NCBI GenBank assembly: GCA_965115995.1
Contig: OZ220472.1
Location: 2,418,001-2,482,000 of the forward strand
DNA length: 64,000 nucleotides
From: Poriferisodalis sp026713105
GTDB lineage: Bacteria; Actinomycetota; Acidimicrobiia; Acidimicrobiales; Poriferisodalaceae
Direction: 5' to 3'
A program made the position numbers and the translations under genes. Of the stretch, positions 39,029 to 47,461 are shown one piece after another. Each line of letters begins with the position of its first letter. Position 1 is the first letter of the stretch. The notes under the pieces were generated by a model. That model ran no database searches. It saw only the letters and a program-made list of their open reading frames with translations, and was not told where the DNA came from.

Positions 39029-40357
39029 ATGTCCACTGGTCTTGCCGTCGTGCTCGCAGTGTTGGTCGGTCTTGGCGCCGGCGCGGGTGCCGTGTGGGCT
39101 GTGCTGTCTCGGCGACTGGCCACCGTCACCGCGGAGCGCGACGACCGCTCGCACCGCAACAGCGAGCTGACCGGTGAACGAGACACAGCCCGTGCCGAAG
39201 CGGATCAGCAACGCGACGCCGCTGCAGACTTGCGCGCCAAGTTGGCGTCTGCTGAGGCAGAACGGGACGCGCGCGTCGAGGAGATGACGAAGAAGCAGGC
39301 CGAGATCGAAGGACGCTTCAAGGAGATCGCCGCCCAGGTCAGCGAGACGACGCGCGACACCTTCATGAAGGAGTTCCGAGACCTCACCACCGAGCAGACG
39401 AAGACCGCAGGCAAAACCGTCAAAGAGCTGGTTGAACCGATGCGTGAACGGCTGGCGGAACTGCAGAAGTACGTGAACACGGCCGACACTGCGCGGGCCG
39501 AAGACACCGCCAAGGTTTCTCAGAGTGTCGACAAGCTCGTATCAGAGACGAGCGGACTGCGTCAGATTCTGCGCGACTCGAAAATGCGCGGCGCTTGGGG
39601 TGAGCAGCACCTCCGCAATGTCATCGAGGCGGCTGGCATGAGCCGACACATTGACTACGTCGAGCAGGCCACAGTCGGTGAAATCGGCGCCGAGGGACGC
39701 TTGCGGCCCGATGTGGTGGTCAAGGTGCCAGGCGGGGCGAGCGTCGTGATCGATGCCAAGACGCCGTTTGCCGCCTACGACCGGGCGGTGCAGGCATCGG
39801 ACGAAGCGGAACAGCAGCAGGCCCTCGCGGAGCATGCGTCGGCCCTGAGTGAGCGCGCCAAGGAGCTCGGCGATCGCGACTACGGCCGGTGGGTGTCAGG
39901 ATCTCCCGACTTCGTCCTCATGTACGTGCCGACCGACCCGATGCTCGATGTGGCCATGGACGCCGACGGCGACGTGTGGCAGAACGCGTGGCACCGACAC
40001 CGAGTGCTGATCGCGACCCCCGGCCTGTTGATTGCCTTCCTGAGGACCGTGGCACTGGCCTGGCAGCGTCAGGACATCGCCCGCAATGCGGAGAAAGTCG
40101 CCGACTTGGGAAGTGAGCTGTACTCCCGACTCTCGACCTACATCGAGCACGTCGACAAAATGGGGCGAGGCTTGCGCACCGCTGTCGGCGCCTTCAACGA
40201 TGGTGTCGGTTCGTTTCAGCGCCGGGTGCTTCCCCAGGCGCGACGCTTCCGCGAATTGGGTTCAGTGACGGGGGGCGAAGAGCTCGGCGAGCCGGCGCCC
40301 GTCGTACTGGATGTTCAAGACGTCAGCGCCCCTGAGCTGAGTTCCGGCGAGGACTAG
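39029..40357 (+). CDS. rmuC: RmuC-family DNA recombination protein
   Basis: 442 residues from the ATG at 39029, with GAGGAG 8 nt upstream. An N-terminal membrane helix (GLAVVLAVLVGLGAGAGAVWAV) leads to a long coiled coil (residues 30-180). The RmuC nuclease-like domain follows (MRGAWGEQHLRNVIEAAGM, LRPDVVVKVPGGASVVIDAK, FVLMYVPTDP). RmuC limits inversion of short inverted repeats in E. coli; the enzyme activity is inferred. Complete, with an acidic tail. Confidence 0.93.
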   Translation: MSTGLAVVLAVLVGLGAGAGAVWAVLSRRLATVTAERDDRSHRNSELTGERDTARAEADQQRDAAADLRAKLASAEAERDARVEEMTKKQAEIEGRFKEIAAQVSETTRDTFMKEFRDLTTEQTKTAGKTVKELVEPMRERLAELQKYVNTADTARAEDTAKVSQSVDKLVSETSGLRQILRDSKMRGAWGEQHLRNVIEAAGMSRHIDYVEQATVGEIGAEGRLRPDVVVKVPGGASVVIDAKTPFAAYDRAVQASDEAEQQQALAEHASALSERAKELGDRDYGRWVSGSPDFVLMYVPTDPMLDVAMDADGDVWQNAWHRHRVLIATPGLLIAFLRTVALAWQRQDIARNAEKVADLGSELYSRLSTYIEHVDKMGRGLRTAVGAFNDGVGSFQRRVLPQARRFRELGSVTGGEELGEPAPVVLDVQDVSAPELSSGED

Positions 40358-40370
40358 TCAGATCTGGAGC

Positions 40371-42671
40371 TCAGGGTGCCTCGGCAGTGGCGTCGGTGAT
40401 TGCTTGCCAGACGCGCTGGGGTGTGAGCGGCATGTCGATGTGGCGGATGCCTAGGTGGGCGACGGCGTCGATGACCGCGTTCTGGACGGCGGGCGTGGAG
40501 CCGACCGAGCCCGCCTCGCCGATGCCCTTGGCACCCAGCGGGTTGATGTGGGTGGGCGTCTCGAGCACCACACGGTCGAAGAAGGGCAGCTCCGCCGCCG
40601 AGATGACTGGGTAGTCCGCGAAGTTCCCGGTGAGCGGGTTGCCGGCGTCGTCGTAGACGAATTCCTCGTACAGCGCCTGGGCTGCCCCTTGGGCCAGGCC
40701 CCCGTGCACCTGCCCGGCCGCCAGCAGCGGATTGAGGATGGTGCCGGCGTCGTCGCAGGCGACGAGGCGGACCAGCTCCACCTCTCCGGTGTAGCGGTCG
40801 ACCTCCACAACGGCCACGTGGGTGCCAAAGGGAAACGTGGGCGCTTCGGAGTCGAAGACCTCTTCGGCGTGCAGCAGGCGCGGACCCGCCTCGCCATTGG
40901 CCGAGGCGAGGTGCTGGGCGATGGCAGCCCAGTCCACCGACACCGCCGGGGTGCCCACGACGTGGAACACACCCGACGCAGTGTCGAGCGTGATGTCGGC
41001 AGGGTCGGCTTCGAGCAGCGCCGCCGCCACCTCTCGGGCTTGATCCACCAGCGTGGCAGAGGCTTCCCAGATCGCAGTGCCGGCGAGCTGCACTGAACGA
41101 GAGCCACCGGTCACCTCACCGCGAGGCACCTCGTCGGTATCGCCGTGGATGATGTCGATGTCTCCCATCGGCACGCCGGTGCGGTCGGAGATCAGCATCG
41201 CCCACGAGGTGTGGTGTCCCTGCCCGTAGGGCGATGAGCCGGTACGGGCCACGATGCGACCGCCCGCAGTCAACTCCACCGCTCCGTACTCGGACCGCCC
41301 CATGCCAGCGGTGCGTTCGACGTAGGTCGCCAGGCCGATGCCGAGCAGCTTGTCGTCGCCGTCTGCGCGGCGGCGGGCTTGCTCTGCGCGCAGTGAGCTG
41401 TAGTCGGCCGCTTCGAGCGCAGCATCGAGGCTGGCCTCGTATGCGCCGGTGTCATACGGCATGCCGGTGCGCGTGGTGAGCGGGAAGACTTCGGGCGCCA
41501 AAAAGTTCCTCCGGCGCACCTCGGCGGGGTCCATGCCGATCTCGGCGGCGAAAGCGTCGACGGCGCGCTCGATCGCGGCGGCGGCTTCGGGCCGGCCGGC
41601 GCCTCGGTAGGGACCGGTCGGCGTGGTGTTGGTGAGCACCGACACCGACGTGAAACCGAGCGAGGCGATGTCGTAGCAGCCCGCCAGCATCGCCTTGACA
41701 TTGTTCGGCAATGCCGCACCCATGTTCCCGTAGGCCCCGGCTTGCTGCACCACGTGCACCCCAAAGGCGGTGATGCGCCCCTCGCGGGTGCCGCCGATGC
41801 GGCAGTACTGGATCTGGCCGCGCCCGTGGACGAGCCCCACCATGTCATCGCTGCGCGAGGGCACCCACATGACCGGCCGACCGACACGCGCCGCCAGCCA
41901 GCCCAGCAGCGCTTCCTCGGGATGCGGTCGAGCCTTGGCACCGAAGCTGCCGCCCACGTCACGCGAAAGCACGCGCATCTGCGAACGATCGAGGTCGAGG
42001 ATATTGGCGAGACCGGCGCGCACCGGGTGGGGGCCCTGGCCGGCATTGACATGGTGCAGGCGCCCGTCATCGGCCCAGCGGCTCGCTGCAACGCGCGGCT
42101 CCAGCGGGCACGGAGCGATGCGGTTGTTGACCGTGCGCACCTCCACGACGGCTTCGCACCCCTCGAAATCGGCCTCGGAGTTCTCGAGCGACATGCGGAC
42201 TACGACGTTCGGTTCGGCCATGCCCTCGAACAGAGCGGGGCCGTCGAGTGCCGCTTCAGGATCGACGATCGCCGGCAGCGGCTCGTAGTCGACGACGACC
42301 ATTTCGGCTGCGTCGATCGCAGCGGCTGAGGTCTCTGCCACCACGACGGCGACGGGCTCGCCCACGAACCGCACCCGATCGGTGGCCAGCATCGGGCGCA
42401 CGATGGCGGCGTCGAACGCCGGGCTCGGCGACGGATACGGATCCAGGTTGACATCGGCTGCCGTGACGACATCGACGACGCCAGAGGCGCTGCGTGCCCC
42501 GCTCACGTCCAGGCCGGCGATGCTGGCGTGGGGAACCGTTGAGGTCACGTAGCAGGCATGCGCCAAGCCATCCCAATCCGCATCGGACGTGAGGTCTGCG
42601 ACGAACTGTCCCTGCCCGCGCAGCAGCGGCTCGTCCTCGCGCCGGACGACAGATGTTCCTCGCAATGCCAT
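40371..42671 (-). CDS. Xanthine dehydrogenase-family molybdenum-binding large subunit
   Basis: 766 residues from the ATG at 42671 (GGAG upstream). An aldehyde oxidase/XDH a/b hammerhead domain is followed by the Moco-binding domain. The active-site loop reads GPYRGAGRPEA, the pattern of form II CO dehydrogenase-like hydroxylases, not the CO-oxidising form I (AYRCSFR). The Moco-ligating end is GAKGIGEAGSVG. The FAD and 2Fe-2S subunits normally encoded alongside are absent nearby. The substrate is unknown; aromatic or N-heterocyclic compounds are plausible given the adjacent paa genes. Confidence 0.9.
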   Translation of the reverse strand: MALRGTSVVRREDEPLLRGQGQFVADLTSDADWDGLAHACYVTSTVPHASIAGLDVSGARSASGVVDVVTAADVNLDPYPSPSPAFDAAIVRPMLATDRVRFVGEPVAVVVAETSAAAIDAAEMVVVDYEPLPAIVDPEAALDGPALFEGMAEPNVVVRMSLENSEADFEGCEAVVEVRTVNNRIAPCPLEPRVAASRWADDGRLHHVNAGQGPHPVRAGLANILDLDRSQMRVLSRDVGGSFGAKARPHPEEALLGWLAARVGRPVMWVPSRSDDMVGLVHGRGQIQYCRIGGTREGRITAFGVHVVQQAGAYGNMGAALPNNVKAMLAGCYDIASLGFTSVSVLTNTTPTGPYRGAGRPEAAAAIERAVDAFAAEIGMDPAEVRRRNFLAPEVFPLTTRTGMPYDTGAYEASLDAALEAADYSSLRAEQARRRADGDDKLLGIGLATYVERTAGMGRSEYGAVELTAGGRIVARTGSSPYGQGHHTSWAMLISDRTGVPMGDIDIIHGDTDEVPRGEVTGGSRSVQLAGTAIWEASATLVDQAREVAAALLEADPADITLDTASGVFHVVGTPAVSVDWAAIAQHLASANGEAGPRLLHAEEVFDSEAPTFPFGTHVAVVEVDRYTGEVELVRLVACDDAGTILNPLLAAGQVHGGLAQGAAQALYEEFVYDDAGNPLTGNFADYPVISAAELPFFDRVVLETPTHINPLGAKGIGEAGSVGSTPAVQNAVIDAVAHLGIRHIDMPLTPQRVWQAITDATAEAP

Positions 42672-42793
42672 GAATCGACTCCGATGCCCGTCCGTGGTCA
42701 CAAACCCCGGCGATTGTGGCAGGTCCGTGCCCTGCTCACAGGTGTCCACGGCGCCAAGATCGTGGCGGGCCGTGACGAATTGACGGGTTCGCC

Positions 42794-43567
42794 CTACCAG
42801 ACCGCGGAAGGATCGATCGTGAGCACCTCGACCATCTCGGCGTGCAGTGTCGCAAAGTGAGGCGAGCGCTGGCCGTCTCGACCGCTCGCCGGTGAACCCA
42901 GCTCTTTGTGGTCGGGCCACTTGGGCTGGTACCCGACGTGAGCGAGCGCCTCGTCAGCCGTTGCCTGCCACTCGGCGCGCTGATCGCCCAAGGGACTGGA
43001 CATCACGCCGCCTGCAACGAGGTCATCCGAAGAACATCCCGACGGCACATCAAACAGCTCGCACGCCATTGGCGCGAACTGATCGAACAGCGGGAGCAGT
43101 TGGGAACAGCCTGACTCAGTGCGCAGCAGCCGCGAGAGCAGCCCAGAGGCGTGACGCAAGTGCGACCGTTCCTCGGCCAGGGCTCGGCGCGCAACTGCGC
43201 CGAGGGCTTCCCACGACGAATCTGCGAACGCCTGCCATCGGATGCTCTCGGCAGTGTCGTACAGGAAGTGCCGGACCAAGGTCTCGCCCCAGTCGCGGCA
43301 CGGCAGCTCGGTGAGATGGGCGCTGCGGTACTCATGGGGCTGGCGGCCGTATGCCAACGCGTCGATGTCGTCTCCGAGCAGGCCGTACAGCGCCCGAGCG
43401 TGGCCCAGCTCGTCCTGGCTGATCGAGGTCAGCGCCAAGTCCTCCTCGAGGAACGGACCGACAGCAATCCACCACGCGAGGTTCTGGCCGACGCACAGCT
43501 CGTCGTCGGCAAGCGCGAGCACCACTTGGCGCGCGTCGCTTGGGTCTGGTCGGTTCACGTCGCTCAT
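42794..43567 (-). CDS. paaC: Phenylacetyl-CoA epoxidase structural subunit PaaC
   Basis: 257 residues with the ferritin-like PaaA/PaaC fold. Visible blocks are LALADDELCVGQNLAWWI, ISQDELGHARALYGLLGDD, LVRHFLYDTAE and LAEERSHLRH. PaaC lacks a working di-iron site but forms the heterodimer with PaaA. It starts at an ATGA overlap with paaB and ends the paa operon. Confidence 0.94.
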   Translation of the reverse strand: MSDVNRPDPSDARQVVLALADDELCVGQNLAWWIAVGPFLEEDLALTSISQDELGHARALYGLLGDDIDALAYGRQPHEYRSAHLTELPCRDWGETLVRHFLYDTAESIRWQAFADSSWEALGAVARRALAEERSHLRHASGLLSRLLRTESGCSQLLPLFDQFAPMACELFDVPSGCSSDDLVAGGVMSSPLGDQRAEWQATADEALAHVGYQPKWPDHKELGSPASGRDGQRSPHFATLHAEMVEVLTIDPSAVW

Positions 43568-43836
43568 GAGGCGGGCGAGTCTCCTGCCTTGCGCAGATCC
43601 CGCAGCAGCGCACCGTCGTTGTGGCGGTGGGACCGATCAGCCATTTCCAGCTCGACGGAATCGGCGACCAGCAGCTCAGAGCGCGCCACCACCCACATCT
43701 GCTCTCCCTCGGACCGCCGTGCGTAGCAGTCGCGAGCGAAGCTGAGCGCCAGTTCGTCGTCGGGCGCTTCAAGGGCTCCGACGTGAGTGAACGGATCCTT
43801 GCCGGGGCGCTTGAGGAACACCTCGTAGGTCTTCAC
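43564..43836 (-). CDS. paaB: Phenylacetyl-CoA epoxidase subunit PaaB
   Basis: 90 residues, typical PaaB size, starting MKTYEVFLKRPGKDPFTHVG with the conserved DDELALSFARDCYARR block. PaaB bridges PaaAC dimers. It is overlapped by four bases on each side (paaD stop, paaC start). Confidence 0.95.
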   Translation of the reverse strand: MKTYEVFLKRPGKDPFTHVGALEAPDDELALSFARDCYARRSEGEQMWVVARSELLVADSVELEMADRSHRHNDGALLRDLRKAGDSPAS

Positions 43837-44387
43837 GCCGACACCGCAATGTCGACCCTGCCGACCACCTCAATCGGGTTGCGACAGTTCGGGCACCATT
43901 CCACGCTGCGACACGGTGTCGGCCCGAAGTCTGAGCGGTGCTCCAGTGCCGCGTTGCCGCAAATGGGGCACGTCGCATCGGTCAGGGCGCTGCGGACTGC
44001 CACGGAGTATTCGCGGGCCATGAAAGCCACGGCCGACGGCGCGATTCGATCAGGCGTCCACAGCGGGTCGGCCACGAACACCACCTCGATTCGGGCCTCG
44101 ACGCCGGCGCACGCCGACTGCGCCGCGGCAGCCACGTCGCGCCGGATCACGTCGAGGGCTGGGCATCCGAGCATGGTCGGCACCAACTCGATGCGCACAA
44201 CCGAGCCGTCATCGGTCGTCGAGACGCTCTCCAGAATGCCCAGCTCTGCGATGGTCACGTCGGGGTACTCGGGGTCGCACACCGACGACACTGCGTCGAC
44301 AACCGCTGCCTCCAAGACCGTTGCCTCGGCGGCGGTTGTGCTCGCCGCCATCGTGACTGCGGCGGTGTCGCCCCCGCTGCCGCTCAC
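43833..44387 (-). CDS. paaD: Phenylacetyl-CoA epoxidase maturation protein PaaD
   Basis: 184 residues from the GTG at 44387, chosen because it overlaps the paaA stop in a GTGA junction like the others in this operon. A MIP18/DUF59 domain (VSSVCDPEYPDVTIAELGIL, PTMLGCPALDVI) is followed by a C-terminal zinc ribbon (CPICGNAALEH, EWCPNCRNP). PaaD is thought to help assemble the epoxidase metal centres. It lies between paaA and paaB, an unusual position. Confidence 0.92.
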   Translation of the reverse strand: MSGSGGDTAAVTMAASTTAAEATVLEAAVVDAVSSVCDPEYPDVTIAELGILESVSTTDDGSVVRIELVPTMLGCPALDVIRRDVAAAAQSACAGVEARIEVVFVADPLWTPDRIAPSAVAFMAREYSVAVRSALTDATCPICGNAALEHRSDFGPTPCRSVEWCPNCRNPIEVVGRVDIAVSA

Positions 44388-45304
44388 GCAGGCACCGCCG
44401 CTGCTTCGTCGAGCGCGGCACGAACCCATGCCGCACCATCCCAGGCGTTGCGCGCATCCCGCAGACGCCGTTCGCTGTCGGGCCCACGGCCTGCGATCGC
44501 CGCCTTGAGGGCGTCCCAGTCGATCTTGCCGCTGATCCAGCGTCCGGTGTCAGGATCTTGGCGCAGGTCCGGGTCGGGGATCGTGAAGCCCGCCGCGGTC
44601 AGCTGCGGCACCATCTTCTGTACGAACCGGTCGCGTAGCACCTCGTTGCGCTCAGACTTGATGTGCCAGCGCAGCAGCACGTCGTCGGGCCGGGTGTCGG
44701 GCCCAAACAGCTGCACCGACGGCCACCACCACCGGTCGATGCCTTCCTGCATCAAGTCGTGCTGCTGGGAGGTGCCCTTGGCCATCTTCAGCAGCAGCTC
44801 CTCGCCGTTGCGCATGTGGAAGCCCTCCTCGGCGATGATGCGCCGCAGGATGCGCTTGTAGGGCCCGTAGCTGCAGTTCTTGAACACGGCCTGCTGGCTG
44901 GCGAGCGCCGCAGCATCGACCAGGTACGCGATCGCGATCTGATCGCCCCAGCTGTAGGCCCGGTAGTGGAACACGTTGTGGAAGGTGGTGCGGCCGGCAA
45001 GCAGATCGACGGTCATCTCGTCACGGGTCTTGATGCCCATGTCTGCCGCGACCATGTACAGCAGGTGCGCGTGACCGATCTCGTCCTGGGTCTTGGCCAG
45101 CGCCGTCAGCTTGTTGGCGAGGCCCGGCGCCTTCGCGATCCAGTCACGCTCGGTCAGCCCCCCCATGTACTCGCTGTTGGCATGCAATTCGATGAACCGG
45201 AAGACCGCCTCGCGGTACGCGTCGGGCATGGCGTCGCCGGGCTCCACCAAGCCGCCGTCATCGAGAAACGCCTCGAAGTCGTCCATCGAGTCCCAGCTGC
45301 GCAT
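44384..45304 (-). CDS. paaA: Phenylacetyl-CoA epoxidase catalytic subunit PaaA
   Basis: 306 residues from the ATG at 45304 with GGGAG 7 nt upstream. It has the di-iron carboxylate protein signature: ELHANSEYMGGLTERDW, KTQDEIGHAHLLYMVAADMG and RIIAEEGFHMRNGEELL. PaaA epoxidises the aromatic ring of phenylacetyl-CoA under oxygen. The reductase gene paaE and the downstream paa genes are not in the window. Confidence 0.95.
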   Translation of the reverse strand: MRSWDSMDDFEAFLDDGGLVEPGDAMPDAYREAVFRFIELHANSEYMGGLTERDWIAKAPGLANKLTALAKTQDEIGHAHLLYMVAADMGIKTRDEMTVDLLAGRTTFHNVFHYRAYSWGDQIAIAYLVDAAALASQQAVFKNCSYGPYKRILRRIIAEEGFHMRNGEELLLKMAKGTSQQHDLMQEGIDRWWWPSVQLFGPDTRPDDVLLRWHIKSERNEVLRDRFVQKMVPQLTAAGFTIPDPDLRQDPDTGRWISGKIDWDALKAAIAGRGPDSERRLRDARNAWDGAAWVRAALDEAAAVPA

Positions 45305-45388
45305 CAACTGCTCCCTGCTGCCTCGTCTTCGTTCGAATGCTACGCCCGAGGGGGGTGACGCCGATCGCACATCGCGGATCGTGCGATG

Positions 45389-46753
45389 TCACAACTGCGG
45401 AACGCGCAGGTGATGATCGGTCTTACGCTGGAATGCCTCGCCGACGGCGGCGAGCGTCCGCTCGGCGAACGGCCGGCCGATCAGCTGGAAGCCAATGGGC
45501 AGGCCGTCGGCGGCGAACCCGCCCGGCAGGGCGATCGCGGGGAGTCCCGCACCGTTGACAGGAAACGTGAACTGCGTCGTCGCCGGAATGAGCGGCACCC
45601 CGCCCAGCTCGACAGCCCCGTGGGGGACCACCTGATTGGGGTTCACCGGGGCGATGATCAGGTCGACGCCCTGATCGTCGAACACATCGAGACAAGCCCG
45701 TTCGAACGACACCCGCTGCGCCTGGGCCGACGCGAGCACCGTTGCCGGAATCTCGGCGCCGGCACCCAGAATTTCCCGCACTTCGGTGCCGATCAGGTCG
45801 TTGTGCTCGGTGCGCAGGCCCTCGAGCAGCGCAGCCGCTTCTGACACGACGATCGCCAAGCCGAACTCGGCATGCTCAGCGCTGTTGGGCACGTCCGCCG
45901 GAGCCACGTTTCCCACGACGGTGCGCATTACCTCGATCGCTGCGTCCATCAGCGCGCCCACCTGCGGATCGGTGTCGATGCCGTCGAAGAAGCCGTCGGT
46001 GGGCACGCCCAGCGTGAGCTCGCCCGGAGCCCGCGCGTCGCTCAACGGCTCGGGGCCCGAATACGGGTCTGCCCGCGAAGCCCCCGAGATGACCTCAAGC
46101 AGGATCCGACAGTCTTCGGCACTGCGCGCCATCGGGCCGACCGTGTCGTAGGTCCACGAGATCAGGTGGACCCCGTCACGCGGCACCGCACCACGAGTGG
46201 TCTTGATGCCGGTCGTGCCGCAGCAGTTCGACGGGATGCGGACCGATCCGCCCGTGTCGGTGCCGAGCGCTCCGAACACCTGACGCGCCGCCAAGGCGGC
46301 GGCACTGCCTCCTGAGGAGCCCCCCGTCGAGCGCCGCGTGTCCCATGGGTTGCGAGAGGCCGGGCAGGAGACGCCGAAAGCCAGCTCGTGCGTGTTCGTC
46401 TTGCCGACGATGACCGCCCCGGCCGCACGCAGGCGCCCGACGACGGTCGCGTCGTGGGTGGGGACGAAGCCCCTCAGGGCTTCGCAGTTCGCCTCGGCCG
46501 GCACTCCCTCGGTGAAGAAGAGGTCCTTGAGGGCGATGGGGACACCGTGCAGCGGGCCCGTGATCTCCCCCGCGTCGAGCTCGGCAGCAGCGGTCTGTGC
46601 TGCAGCCACTTGGGTGGACGCGAACGCGCTGATGGCGGGCTCCGTCTGTTCGATCCTTGCCAGGCAAGCGTCGAGCAGCTCGACGGCAGTGACATCTCGT
46701 GCCCGCACCGCTCGCGCCGCTTCGGCGAGGCTCATCTGAGTCAGTTCTGTCAT
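45389..46753 (-). CDS. Amidase-signature family hydrolase
   Basis: 454 residues with the Ser-cisSer-Lys triad region: HGVPIALKDLFFTEG (Lys), RRSTGGSSGGSAAALAA and GTDTGGSVRIPSNCCG. The family covers GatA, aryl- and alkyl-amidases and allophanate hydrolase. No partner subunits (GatB/C) are present. The gene lies 27 bp behind an ABC transporter whose proteins resemble urea/amide importers, so hydrolysis of an imported amide is the simplest reading. An AAGGGG ribosome binding site precedes the ATG. Confidence 0.9.
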   Translation of the reverse strand: MTELTQMSLAEAARAVRARDVTAVELLDACLARIEQTEPAISAFASTQVAAAQTAAAELDAGEITGPLHGVPIALKDLFFTEGVPAEANCEALRGFVPTHDATVVGRLRAAGAVIVGKTNTHELAFGVSCPASRNPWDTRRSTGGSSGGSAAALAARQVFGALGTDTGGSVRIPSNCCGTTGIKTTRGAVPRDGVHLISWTYDTVGPMARSAEDCRILLEVISGASRADPYSGPEPLSDARAPGELTLGVPTDGFFDGIDTDPQVGALMDAAIEVMRTVVGNVAPADVPNSAEHAEFGLAIVVSEAAALLEGLRTEHNDLIGTEVREILGAGAEIPATVLASAQAQRVSFERACLDVFDDQGVDLIIAPVNPNQVVPHGAVELGGVPLIPATTQFTFPVNGAGLPAIALPGGFAADGLPIGFQLIGRPFAERTLAAVGEAFQRKTDHHLRVPQL

Positions 46754-46780
46754 AGCTGTTTCCCCTTGTACTGTTTTTTC

Positions 46781-47461
46781 TCATATCGCGAGGTGCCGGC
46801 TCAGCCGGTCGGCAAGATCGCGTTCTCCTGCTGAACCGCTGTCGACGATCGCGCCCTTGGAGAGCACGATGAAGCGGTCGGCAAGTCGCGTCGCGAGCGC
46901 CAGGTGCTGCTCGACCAGCAGTATCCCGCGACCCGAGTTCCGCGCCGCGTCGAGACGGTCGCCGAGCACTTCGACATTTGAGGGCTGCAGACCCTCCGTC
47001 GGCTCGTCCATCAACAAGATGGACGCTGGCGACGCGAGCGCCGAGGCCGCCGCGAGCATCTTCTGCTCGCCGCCCGACAGGGTGCCCGCCCGCTGGGCTG
47101 AACGCCCCGCCAACGAGTCGCCGAACACGGCCAGGACGTGCTCGGGCACGGGGTGCCCGCTCAGACGCAAATTGTCAGCCACCGAGAGCTGACTAAACAG
47201 CGGGCGTTCCTGAAAGGCGGCCCGCAGGCCCGCTCGAATGCGGCGGGACGGCGGATGGCGGGTGATCTGCTCGCCGTCGAGCAGCAGCCGCCCGCCAGTC
47301 GCCCGCAGGAGTCCGACGACTGTTTTGACCAGCGTTGTCTTGCCCGCTCCGTTGCGGCCCACCAGCGCCACGATCTCGCCGCCGCCCACGCAGAAGCTGA
47401 CGCCGTGCAGGACCGGCACACCGCCGTGACCCGAGCGCAGCTCATGCGCTTCAAGGCGCAT
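46781..47461 (-). CDS. ABC ATPase, LivF/UrtE type
   Basis: 226 residues from the ATG at 47461, which overlaps the preceding stop (ATGA). Walker A GRNGAGKTT, signature LSGGEQKMLA, Walker B ILLMDEPTEGLQP. It is the second ATPase of a branched-chain amino acid/urea-type importer. The partner ATPase is fused to the permease gene just upstream. Confidence 0.92.
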   Translation of the reverse strand: MRLEAHELRSGHGGVPVLHGVSFCVGGGEIVALVGRNGAGKTTLVKTVVGLLRATGGRLLLDGEQITRHPPSRRIRAGLRAAFQERPLFSQLSVADNLRLSGHPVPEHVLAVFGDSLAGRSAQRAGTLSGGEQKMLAAASALASPASILLMDEPTEGLQPSNVEVLGDRLDAARNSGRGILLVEQHLALATRLADRFIVLSKGAIVDSGSAGERDLADRLSRHLAI

